A stretch of DNA of 43,612 nt from positions 1-43,612 of the forward strand of contig JAHECW010000025.1 of the NCBI GenBank assembly GCA_024641545.1, given 5' to 3'. Position numbers and translations under genes: made by a program. A model generated the notes under the pieces. It ran no database searches. It saw nothing but the letters and a program-made list of their open reading frames with translations, and was not told where the DNA came from. Source of the DNA: Acidobacteriota bacterium (GTDB lineage Bacteria > Acidobacteriota > Thermoanaerobaculia > Thermoanaerobaculales > Sulfomarinibacteraceae). Below, piece by piece: positions 24,399 to 33,465 of this stretch (positions within the stretch are counted from its first letter, which is position 1; each line of letters opens with the position of its first letter).

Positions 24399-27300
24399 TG
24401 ATGCACGAATCCACCACCGCGCGACCGGACCGATCCTTCACAGCAACGCATGCCGGGGGTCGGCGCGCGATCCTGCGCGTGGTGCTCGGGTTCGCGGCCG
24501 CGGTTGCGGCTGCGGCCGCCGCCGCGGGGCAGTCTCCGATCGCGGTGAACGACGCCTTCACGGCGAGATCCGGGATCCTGCTCCAGGTCGAAGCCCCGGG
24601 CGTGATGGAGAACGATTTCGACTTCGGCGCCGAACCGCCGCCTCCAGCGGCGGCGGTGGCCTCTCTCGTCTCTCCCGCGAGCTTCGGCCTCCTGGTGCTC
24701 AACGGAGACGGTTCGTTCGACTACACCTCCAACGTGGGGTTTTCCGGGGTCGACACCTTCAGCTACTCCTTTGTCGACAGCACCGGGACGAGCAACGTTG
24801 CGACGGTGGCGATCACCGTCAACGGTTGCGAGGCCGGGGTCGCGCCGACCCAGTGGGTGTGCTGGGTCGAGGGGGCCTACCTCGCGAAGGTGGCGGAGCT
24901 TGGTCTGAGTACTCTTTCTGAGGGGTTCGAAGATGATGCGACGTGGGTCGCGGCGCGATCGCCGGACACCGTGCCGAGCGTCCTCAGCCGAGGCATCACC
25001 TGGGCATCCAACTTCTCCTTCAACAACATCACGACCGGTTACGGAGCGGCGCACAGCGGCAACTGGGGCGTGTACTCGCTGCCGCACGGCGACCAGTCGG
25101 GGCCGTTCGGGACGCCCATCCATGACGGTTTCACCGGAACCGCTTCGAGCCCGGACGCGCTGCTCGGCGTCGGCGGCTGGCTGGTCGGCAGCCAGATCGG
25201 CTCCTCGGCCGACCTCGTCGTCAGCTACGACGGCGGTGCGACGGTTACGGCCAATTTTCCGGACCACACCCTTGACTACAGCCACAAGTTCTTCGGCTTC
25301 ATCGACACCGCCGGTTTCACCTCGTTCGAGGTCGTGGAAACCAACGGCACGGTTGGCCAGCCGTTCTTTGTCCTTGGCGACGACTTTTCGATCGTCCAGT
25401 CGGGGGTTGACTCGACGCCGCCGCGGGTCGTCGAGGTCGGGTCGTGGGAGGACACCGGCGACGGCGTCCTGTCCGACGGCGAGGTCACTGACGTCCTCAT
25501 TACCCAGTTGATGGTGCGCTTCAGCGAAACGGTGCAGGACCTGCCCGGCGACAGCGAACCGGACGACGTCACGAATCCGGCCAACTACCTCCTCTTTGAC
25601 GACGGCGGGGACGGATTCGACACCGTCGACTGCGCGGGCGGCATCGCGATTGGAGATCACCAGATCCCGCTCACGGTCTGGAGCTACACGTCCGGGAACC
25701 CATCCGAGACCTTGCTCGAGGTGAACGGTGGATTGGAGCTGCCGGTAGGGGTCTACCGGCTTCTGGTCTGCGGCACGACGTCCATCGTCGACTGGGCGGG
25801 AAATGTTCTCGACGGCGACGGCAACGGCACCGGCGGCGACGACTTCGTCCGTAACTTCGAGATTTCGGGACCCATAAACTCGGCGCCGACGGCGGACCCG
25901 CAGTCGGTTTCGACGGCGGAGGACACGGGGCTGGGGATCATCCTGACGGGATCGGACCCTGATGGAGATCCGATGAGCTTTGCCATCGCCACGGGTCCGA
26001 GCCACGGCGTCCTGACCGGGACGCCACCGAGTGTGACCTACACACCGGGACCGAACTACTTCGGCCCCGACAGCTTCACCTTTACCGCGACCGACGGGGT
26101 CCTGACCTCGGCGCCGGCGACGGTGTCGATCACGGTGACGGCGGTCAACGACGTCCCGCTGGCGGTGGATGACGGGGCGGCGACCGACGAGGACGTCGCG
26201 GTGAGCATCGCGGTGCTGACGAACGACGCCATCGGCGATCCGCCGACGACGATCACGGCGGTGACGCAGGGGACGAGCGGGTCGGTGGCGATCGATCCCG
26301 GCGCGACGTCGGTGAGCTACACCCCGAACCTGAACTTCCACGGCGGCGACAGCTTCAGTTACACGATCACGGACCTCGACGGCGAGACCAGCACGGCGAC
26401 GGTGGCGATGACGGTCAACCCGGTCAACGACACGCCGGTGGCGGCCGACGACAGCGCCGCAACCGACGAGGATGTGGCGATCAGCATCGCGGTGCTGACG
26501 AACGACGCGCTCGGCGACGAGCCGGCGACGATCACGGCGGTGACGCAGGGGACGAGCGGGTCGGTGGCGATCGATCCTGGCGCGACGTCGGTGAGCTACA
26601 CCCCGAACCTGAACTTCCACGGCGGCGACAGCTTCAGTTACACGATCACGGACCTCGACGGCGAGACCAGCACGGCGACGGTGGCGATGACGGTCAACCC
26701 GGTCAACGACGCGCCGACGGCGGATGCCGGACCCGATCAGACGGTCTTCGTGACCGACACGGTGACGCTGGACGGGAGCGGCTCGTCGGATGTCGACGGT
26801 GACACTCTGAGCTACGCCTGGACCTTGACGGCGGTGCCGGTGGGCAGCGGTGCGGCGCTGTCGAGCGCGACGGCGGTGATGCCGACGTTTGTGGTCGATC
26901 TGCCGGGCGACTATGTCGCCGAGCTCATCGTCTCCGATGGGGCGCTCTTCAGCCTGGCGGACACGGTGACGATCAGCACCACGAACTCGGCGCCGGTGGC
27001 GAATGCCGGTCCGGATCAGTCGGCCTTCGTGACCGACACGGTTTTTCTCGACGGCAGCGGCTCGTCGGATGTCGACGGCGACCCGCTGACGTATGCGTGG
27101 TCGTTCTTCTCGGTGCCGGCGGGCAGCGCGGCGGCGCTCTCGAGCCTGACGGCGGAGATGCCGACCTTTGTGGTCGACCTGCCCGGGACCTATGTGGTCC
27201 AGCTCATCGTCAACGACGGTGTGGTCTCGAGCGCGCCGGACACGGTGCTGATCTCGACCGACAACTCGGCGCCGGTGGCGAATGCCGGTCCGGATCAGTC

Positions 27301-29980
27301 GGCCTTCGTGACCGACACGGTGACCCTCGACGGGAGCGGATCATCGGACGCGGACGGCGACCCGCTGACGTATGCGTGGTCTTTCACCTCGCGGCCGCCG
27401 GGCAGCGCGGCGGCGCTCAACGACCCGACGGCGGAGATGCCGACCTTTGTGGTCGATCTGCCGGGCGATTACGTCGTCCAGCTCATCGTCTGGGACGGTA
27501 CGGTCTTCAGCACGCCCGACACGGTGCGCATCTCGACGACCAACTCGGCGCCGACGGCGGACCCGCAGTCGGTTTCGACGGCGGAGGACACGGGGCTGGG
27601 GATCGTCCTGACGGGATCGGACCCTGATGGAGATCCGATGAGCTTCGCCATCGCCACGGGTCCGAGCCACGGCGTCCTGACCGGGACGCCACCGAGTGTG
27701 ACCTACACACCGGGACCGAACTACTTCGGCCCCGACAGCTTCACCTTTACCGCGACCGACGGGGTCCTGACCTCGGCGCCGGCGACGGTGTCGATCACGG
27801 TGACGGCGGTCAACGACGTCCCGCTGGCGGTGGATGACGGGGCGGCGACCGACGAGGACGTCGCGGTGAGCATCGCGGTGCTGACGAACGACGCCATCGG
27901 CGATCCGCCGACGACGATCACGGCGGTGACGCAGGGGACGAGCGGGTCGGTGGCGATCGATCCCGGCGCGACGTCGGTGAGCTACACCCCGAACCTGAAC
28001 TTCCACGGCGGCGACAGCTTCAGTTACACGATCACGGACCTCGACGGCGAGACCAGCACGGCGACGGTGACGATGACCATCAACCCGGTCAACGACACGC
28101 CGGTGGCGGCCGACGACAGCGCCGCAACCGACGAGGATGTGGCGATCAGCATCGCGGTGCTCGTCAACGACGCCATCGGCGATCCGCCGACGACGATCAC
28201 GGTGGTGACGCAGGGCGCGAGCGGGTCGGTGGCCATCGATCCCGGGGCGGCGACGGTGAGCTACACGCCGGATCCGAACTTCCACGGTCTCGACAGCTTC
28301 AGTTACACGATCACGGACCTCGACGGCGAGACCAGCACGGCGACGGTGGCGATGACGGTCAACCCGGTCAACGACGCGCCGACGGCGGACGACCAATCGG
28401 TGTCAACACCCGAAAACACCGCCCTTGCCATTACCTTGACCGGCGGTGATGTCGATGGCGATGTCCTTTCTTACGCCATCGAAGCCGGGCCGGCCCACGG
28501 CGTCCTGACAGGCACGCCGCCAGACGTGTTGTACTCACCCGACACCAACTACATCGGTCCGGACGGTTTCACCTTCACCGCTCACGATGGCCTCCTCAAC
28601 TCCACGCCGGCCACGGTGTCCATTACGGTCACGGCGAACGGGCTTCCGGTGCTGACGATCGGCGACGCGAACGTTTCAGAATCGGACACCGGCACCACCA
28701 ACGTCACGGTGCTGGTCAGCCTCTCGGAGCCGAGCCCGATCAGCATCACGGTGGACTTCGCGACCGCCGATGGGTCGGCGGTTGCCGGTCTCGACTACGT
28801 TGCGGCGAGCGGAACGCTGACGATCCCAGCCTTGGCGACGAGCCATGACCTGATTCTCGAAGTCATCGGCGATCTCATCGACGAGCCCGACGAGACCTTC
28901 TCGGTGAGTCTCTCCAACCCGGTGGGGGCGACCCTCGGCACACCGTCGAGCGGGGCGGTGACCATCATCGACAACGACCCGAGAACCTGGTTCGTGGCAC
29001 CCGGAGGAAACGATCTCAACGACTGCCTGACGGCGGCGACCGCGTGTCTGACGATCTCGGAGGCCGTGTCGAGGGCGATCGATGACGATGTCATCAATGT
29101 CGCTCGCGGCGTCTATGCCGAGCAGCTCGTCCTGCCCGTCAATCTCACGCTCATGGGTGAGCTGCCCCTCGGTACGGTCATTGACGGCGGCGGGACCGGC
29201 GTTGTGGTGGACGTTTCTCCAACCACCACGATCATGATGAGCGGCTTCGAGGTTCGCAATGGCGCCACCGGCGGAATCGCGAACCAGGGAGATCTCACCA
29301 TCGAGGACTGCTGGGTTCACGACAACGGCAACGGATTGCCGTCGAGCTTCGGAGGCATTGACAACCAGGGGACGGCCCTCATCGACAGGGTCGCCGTCAG
29401 CAACAACTTGGGCGACACCGCCGGCGGCGTGTCCAACTCGGGCCAACTCACCATCGTAAACTCGACCATCGCTGGAAATCAGAGCAGTGGCGGACCGGGG
29501 ATCGACAATCATCCGGGTGCAAGTCTCGATCTCGTGTACTCGACCGTGGCCGGCAACGGCAGCCTCGGCATCCGCGTCGGCGGCATCACCACGATGCGCG
29601 GCACCATCATTGCAGGTCATGGCACCGCCAACTGCGACGCCGGAGTCGCGACCCTCGGTCACAACCTCGAGGACGCGGACACCTGCGGGCTGCAGATCGC
29701 AGGCGGCGATCTCATCGGTGTTGATCCGTTGCTGGCACCCCTTGGCTACCACGGTGGTTCGTCGCCGACCCTCGCGATCACGATCGAGAGTCCTGCGGTC
29801 GATGCCGCCGAGAGCGTCGGAGCTCCGGCGACCGACCAGCGCTTCGTCGTCCGGCCTCTCGACGGCGATCTCGACGGTACTGCGATGAGCGATATCGGCG
29901 CCTTCGAGGCGATCCCAGGCGTGCTCTTCGACGATGGTTTCGAGAGCGGTGACACGTCAACCTGGAGCAGCTCGAACTGA
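24398..29980 (+). CDS. Giant secreted repeat protein (paralog 2, 1860 aa)
   Basis: The start is taken at ATG 24398, within the upstream stop (TGATG); ATG 24389 and 24401 are in the same frame. A basic stretch and an Ala-rich hydrophobic segment (about 22-46) act as signal peptide. Residues about 47-490 and the last 330 residues closely copy the neighbouring 920-aa protein. The middle (about 490-1410) adds cadherin/VCBS-like units (VAVDDGAATDEDVA..., FSYTITDLDGETSTATV), three PKD-like units (NAGPDQSAFVTDTV) and further cadherin-like units, many at a 93-residue period. Calx-beta and beta-helix domains follow. The C-terminus is LFDDGFESGDTSTWSSSN. It looks like a duplication of the upstream gene followed by repeat expansion. 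An elongated adhesin-like role is inferred. Confidence 0.88.
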   Translation: MMHESTTARPDRSFTATHAGGRRAILRVVLGFAAAVAAAAAAAGQSPIAVNDAFTARSGILLQVEAPGVMENDFDFGAEPPPPAAAVASLVSPASFGLLVLNGDGSFDYTSNVGFSGVDTFSYSFVDSTGTSNVATVAITVNGCEAGVAPTQWVCWVEGAYLAKVAELGLSTLSEGFEDDATWVAARSPDTVPSVLSRGITWASNFSFNNITTGYGAAHSGNWGVYSLPHGDQSGPFGTPIHDGFTGTASSPDALLGVGGWLVGSQIGSSADLVVSYDGGATVTANFPDHTLDYSHKFFGFIDTAGFTSFEVVETNGTVGQPFFVLGDDFSIVQSGVDSTPPRVVEVGSWEDTGDGVLSDGEVTDVLITQLMVRFSETVQDLPGDSEPDDVTNPANYLLFDDGGDGFDTVDCAGGIAIGDHQIPLTVWSYTSGNPSETLLEVNGGLELPVGVYRLLVCGTTSIVDWAGNVLDGDGNGTGGDDFVRNFEISGPINSAPTADPQSVSTAEDTGLGIILTGSDPDGDPMSFAIATGPSHGVLTGTPPSVTYTPGPNYFGPDSFTFTATDGVLTSAPATVSITVTAVNDVPLAVDDGAATDEDVAVSIAVLTNDAIGDPPTTITAVTQGTSGSVAIDPGATSVSYTPNLNFHGGDSFSYTITDLDGETSTATVAMTVNPVNDTPVAADDSAATDEDVAISIAVLTNDALGDEPATITAVTQGTSGSVAIDPGATSVSYTPNLNFHGGDSFSYTITDLDGETSTATVAMTVNPVNDAPTADAGPDQTVFVTDTVTLDGSGSSDVDGDTLSYAWTLTAVPVGSGAALSSATAVMPTFVVDLPGDYVAELIVSDGALFSLADTVTISTTNSAPVANAGPDQSAFVTDTVFLDGSGSSDVDGDPLTYAWSFFSVPAGSAAALSSLTAEMPTFVVDLPGTYVVQLIVNDGVVSSAPDTVLISTDNSAPVANAGPDQSAFVTDTVTLDGSGSSDADGDPLTYAWSFTSRPPGSAAALNDPTAEMPTFVVDLPGDYVVQLIVWDGTVFSTPDTVRISTTNSAPTADPQSVSTAEDTGLGIVLTGSDPDGDPMSFAIATGPSHGVLTGTPPSVTYTPGPNYFGPDSFTFTATDGVLTSAPATVSITVTAVNDVPLAVDDGAATDEDVAVSIAVLTNDAIGDPPTTITAVTQGTSGSVAIDPGATSVSYTPNLNFHGGDSFSYTITDLDGETSTATVTMTINPVNDTPVAADDSAATDEDVAISIAVLVNDAIGDPPTTITVVTQGASGSVAIDPGAATVSYTPDPNFHGLDSFSYTITDLDGETSTATVAMTVNPVNDAPTADDQSVSTPENTALAITLTGGDVDGDVLSYAIEAGPAHGVLTGTPPDVLYSPDTNYIGPDGFTFTAHDGLLNSTPATVSITVTANGLPVLTIGDANVSESDTGTTNVTVLVSLSEPSPISITVDFATADGSAVAGLDYVAASGTLTIPALATSHDLILEVIGDLIDEPDETFSVSLSNPVGATLGTPSSGAVTIIDNDPRTWFVAPGGNDLNDCLTAATACLTISEAVSRAIDDDVINVARGVYAEQLVLPVNLTLMGELPLGTVIDGGGTGVVVDVSPTTTIMMSGFEVRNGATGGIANQGDLTIEDCWVHDNGNGLPSSFGGIDNQGTALIDRVAVSNNLGDTAGGVSNSGQLTIVNSTIAGNQSSGGPGIDNHPGASLDLVYSTVAGNGSLGIRVGGITTMRGTIIAGHGTANCDAGVATLGHNLEDADTCGLQIAGGDLIGVDPLLAPLGYHGGSSPTLAITIESPAVDAAESVGAPATDQRFVVRPLDGDLDGTAMSDIGAFEAIPGVLFDDGFESGDTSTWSSSN
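25877..26496 (+). repeat. Long internal repeat, copy 1
   Basis: About 620 bases recur 1665 bases (555 codons) downstream at 27542-28161, in frame. I counted only about five base differences, clustered near the 3' part. It encodes one cadherin-like unit plus most of two further units. Near-identity at synonymous sites suggests recent duplication or gene conversion. Confidence 0.85.
26705..27541 (+). repeat. Three tandem PKD-like units of 279 bases
   Basis: Three in-frame units of 279 bases (93 codons) start near 26705, 26984 and 27263, each with a NAGPDQ...FVTDTV...LDGSGSSD...DGD core. The second and third share long identical runs. The flanking cadherin-like units at 26149 and 26428 have the same 279-base spacing, which suggests that period is favoured during expansion. 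Confidence 0.8.
27542..28161 (+). repeat. Long internal repeat, copy 2
   Basis: Second copy of the block at 25877-26496; see that entry. Differences include the third base of an Ile/Val codon near the start and three changes in the segment encoding TVTMTINP versus TVAMTVNP. Confidence 0.85.
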
Positions 29981-30045
29981 ACCTGCCATTCGACGCCAAG
30001 GGTGGCGGCGCCGACCGCGATCACTGATCGTCGGCCGGCAGTGGT

Positions 30046-30807
30046 TCAGTCGGGGATCACCCGCCCCGAGGTCTGCCGCCGCAGGGGTGTGTCCGGTCTG
30101 CCATCCCAACAGAAATAGACCTCGTCGATGCCAAAGAACTCGCCCGCGAGCGAGTGGGTGAGGGTCACCGTTCTGAACGCTGCGGCGCTGTTGATGATAC
30201 CGAAGAACTGACGATTCCCACTCGGCAAACCGGAAGAGGCGGCAGTGGCCTCATCCCCGGCATCGTTGTTGAAAATGAGATTGCCGTTGCCGAAGTCGCC
30301 GTAATCCGTCGTGTAGAAACCGAAGTGGTTGATGGGGATGTCGAAGGTCAACGTGATGACCTGGGGAACGATGAGACGATTCTCCTCGATCCCCATCCAC
30401 TGGGTGCCGTCGGTTGCGAACGCCCCTTGGTACCGCTGGTTCCAGATCCCGAGACTGGGGGGATTGTTCGTTGTGACGGTCAGACCTGCCGCGGTGAGGG
30501 TTGAAGCGTTGATCTGATTTGTCGCCGACAGGCTTTCAAAGCTCTCCAGCGAAATCGTCCTGCAGGTGACCGCATCGAGGAAGGCCTCTTTTACGGTGAA
30601 CATGACGGTTTCTTTTGGATCGAAGTTCTTGACCGCTGGTTGAGGCGGAAGAGGTGGAGGAGGCACGCCGCCTCCGGTTTCGGTCAACCCCAAGATGCCC
30701 CGTTCCACCGCGGGTAGGGGCGGTGAAATCATCGCTACTGCGCCGGCACACATCCAAACGATCACGAGCCAACGAAAGCATCGATATCGGCAGAAACTCT
30801 GCATCAT
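30046..30807 (-). CDS. Small secreted beta-sandwich protein, PEP-CTERM-ectodomain-like
   Basis: A 253-aa protein with a hydrophobic signal segment (residues about 10-32, ending SPPLPAV) and a Pro/Gly-rich linker (about 45-60). A domain follows with the pattern SLESFESL...LTAAGLTV...GIWNQRY...MGIEE...ITLTFDIPINHFGFYTTDYGD...EFFGIDEVYF. That layout is common in the ectodomains of PEP-CTERM-type exported proteins. It also resembles in outline the EGFEDD/FFGFIDTAGF domain of the nearby subtilase and large surface proteins. No PEP-CTERM tail is present. The double ATG at 30802-30807 is preceded by GAGGCGGG. It is convergent with the giant repeat protein gene. TATACT at 30877-30882 on this strand could be a -10 element. 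Function unknown. Confidence 0.8.
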   Translation of the reverse strand: MMQSFCRYRCFRWLVIVWMCAGAVAMISPPLPAVERGILGLTETGGGVPPPPLPPQPAVKNFDPKETVMFTVKEAFLDAVTCRTISLESFESLSATNQINASTLTAAGLTVTTNNPPSLGIWNQRYQGAFATDGTQWMGIEENRLIVPQVITLTFDIPINHFGFYTTDYGDFGNGNLIFNNDAGDEATAASSGLPSGNRQFFGIINSAAAFRTVTLTHSLAGEFFGIDEVYFCWDGRPDTPLRRQTSGRVIPD

Positions 30808-30955
30808 CCCGCCTCAACCAACCTCGGGCGGAGCCCCGACCAGTCCGTCTGTGTTTTAAGCCGTTGCACGTCTCTCAGTATAGACGATGCCGGACGTCGA
30901 TCGTTGGTTTTCCTCCGAAATCGTCTCACCGGAGGTGCGTCCTGAGGTGATCGGG

Positions 30956-31192
30956 TCAGTTCGATCGTCGGTCGAACACGTCGGTCAAGTGGAGATGGTG
31001 TGCTTCAATATTCATGGCCGAGTTGGACTCCCACTCGGTCACCACCCGTCTCATGGTCCGCACGCAATCGTGGACGACACAGCAGACGAGTTCACACTCG
31101 TCGCTTTCACATCTCTCTCGCTCGGCATCGACGATCTCCGCGAGCTCGGCACACAGTTCATCGACACGATTCATGGTATTCCTACACGTCAT
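30956..31192 (-). CDS. Small Cys-rich protein behind a sigma-54 promoter
   Basis: A 78-aa frame (72 aa if begun at the second ATG, 31174, which has the better AGGA ribosome site). It is predicted to be mostly helical and acidic (NRVDELCAELAEIVDAERERCESDECELVCCVVHDCVRTM). Five cysteines sit within about 22 residues: C-x5-C-x3-C-C-x4-C. No signal peptide is seen, so it should be cytoplasmic. I recognise no family. Support for its being real comes from the strong sigma-54 promoter 67-85 bases upstream, GC-rich third codon positions and the ribosome site. A metal- or redox-binding small protein is a reasonable inference. An overlapping plus-strand frame (30887-31255) has no such support. Confidence 0.6.
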   Translation of the reverse strand: MTCRNTMNRVDELCAELAEIVDAERERCESDECELVCCVVHDCVRTMRRVVTEWESNSAMNIEAHHLHLTDVFDRRSN

Positions 31193-31258
31193 GACAGCCC
31201 CCCGATGCTGATCCCGGCATCCCTCGATTCAGATGCCCGACCCGCTCCAGAATGATAA

Positions 31259-31273
31259 GCAAGCACCATGCCA
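31259..31273 (-). promoter_or_regulatory. Sigma-54 promoter of the small Cys-rich gene
   Basis: On the minus strand the sequence TGGCATGGTGCTTGC fits TGGCAC-N5-TTGC, with GG and GC exactly 12 bases apart and one mismatch (T for C at position 6). The same mismatch occurs in the promoter at 7197. Transcription should begin near 31247 and reach the ATG at 31192 or 31174 after a leader of about 55-75 bases. The gene at 30046-30807 could be read through from it. Confidence 0.72.
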
Positions 31274-31549
31274 TATAAAGCGTACGGCATGACGATCCGG
31301 CAAAGTGTAATTGAAATCACGAATCAATGGCGATAATAAGGACAACATCTTTCGGGGTTCTCGTCGGCCACAATCGCTTGGCCTTCTAAGTCTATTGGTC
31401 ATAGTATTTATGGATCCATGGAATGAGCTGAGCTCAATCTCCGGGTCCGCCACCGATATCCATTTCCGTTCAAAATGAGGGATCGACGACCGACGCGGCA
31501 GCGCCTGGTCCGTTCGGGCATCGTCACTGACGAACATTTGAGGACGAGA

Positions 31550-31580
31550 TGTCTCACGGGGCGATCGGTCTCTGAGACAC
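31550..31580. promoter_or_regulatory. TGTCTCA-N16-TGAGACA operator-like inverted repeat
   Basis: TGTCTCA (31550-31556) and TGAGACA (31573-31579) face each other with a 16-base spacer, which differs from the 10-base spacer at 6938-6963 by six bases. It lies just beyond the 3' end of the sigma-54 activator gene and about 280-320 bases upstream of the minus-strand sigma-54 promoter, like the arrangement at 6938/7197. Function inferred from this parallel. Confidence 0.5.
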
Positions 31581-31641
31581 ATTGCGACACACGACGACCC
31601 GGATCGAATCCCGGTGCGCGGACGCCCGAGGAACGGGCCGG

Positions 31642-33036
<1,395 letters not shown>

Positions 33037-33119
33037 CGCCTCACCAACTCTCGAGAACCGAGAGAATTATTTGGCGTCGTCCCCCCCCGAGAATCCATCG
33101 TGACGTCGCGTAGGAAATG

Positions 33120-33147
33120 TGTATCACGAAGTCGATTGTCTTGTCAA
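33120..33147 (-). promoter_or_regulatory. Probable sigma-70 promoter of the activator gene
   Basis: On the minus strand, TTGACA (33142-33147) is a perfect -35. A 16-base spacer leads to GATACA (33120-33125), a fair -10. The start of transcription would be near 33113, giving a leader of about 75 bases before the ATG at 33036. Housekeeping expression of an activator that then acts with sigma-54 is the usual arrangement. Confidence 0.5.
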
Positions 33148-33384
33148 AGAACAGAGGCTGTTCATCGAGTGTTCAGTCAAGGGAGCAACTGCTCGAACCG
33201 TTGCCCCGTGACCGCGATCGACGGCCGCCCTCGAGAGTCGGTAGGAGAAAGATAAAACGCTCATTATGAGATAGTTGGAGAGATCTCTTTGGACGGCCCG
33301 TCCGGCTCGCTCAGCGCTTGTCGGCCCGGCGTTGAGCGTGGGGGTCGGGGTGCCGTCTTGGTTTCGAGGGTGCCGCCGGGTGGG

Positions 33385-33410
33385 TTGTCTCATGTCTCAA
33401 AAGTGTCTCA
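33385..33410. promoter_or_regulatory. Three direct TGTCTCA repeats upstream of the activator gene
   Basis: TGTCTCA starts at 33386, 33393 and 33404, all in the same orientation and the last two 11 bases apart. They lie about 240-270 bases upstream of the predicted activator promoter. No sigma-54 element with correct spacing was found between them and the gene, so autoregulation is only a possibility. Confidence 0.45.
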
Positions 33411-33465
33411 CTTTTCGGGCCGAATTGACGCCGGAACAACGGCTTCCATCGTTCGTTCCGAGGAC

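Larger units (their letters stand above)
31193..31641 (-). other. Regulatory intergenic region between activator gene and Cys-rich gene
   Basis: This 449-base stretch holds a minus-strand sigma-54 promoter (31259-31273) and an inverted TGTCTCA pair (31550-31580) about 280-320 bases upstream of it. The middle (about 31275-31450) is lower in GC and resembles promoter DNA. It contains AATCAA at 31332-31337, which only partly fits an IHF core. No gene is supported here. Confidence 0.65.
33037..33465 (-). other. Intergenic region upstream of the activator gene
   Basis: This 429-base stretch holds the likely sigma-70 promoter of the activator (33120-33147), a ten-base palindrome AGAGATCTCT near 33280, an imperfect hairpin at 33308-33338 (CGCTCAGCGC / GCGTTGAGCG, no T-run) that may mark the end of the kinase transcript, and three TGTCTCA repeats (33385-33410). 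Frames in it are short and unsupported. Confidence 0.6.

Noticed and set aside
25877-28161. Long direct repeats as a possible insertion sequence or transposon
   Set aside because: Repeats are in frame within one gene, encode cadherin- and PKD-like units and have no transposase or terminal inverted repeats.
30887-31255. 122-codon plus-strand frame overlapping the Cys-rich gene
   Set aside because: No ribosome site and no family similarity; the minus-strand frame has both promoter and ribosome-site support.
33193-33208. Sigma-54-like element on the minus strand upstream of the activator
   Set aside because: GG and GC are 13 rather than 12 bases apart, which sigma-54 promoters do not tolerate well.
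33308-33338. Imperfect hairpin as terminator of the kinase gene
   Set aside because: Lies about 130 bases beyond the stop and has no T-run on either strand; kept only as a note in the intergenic entry.
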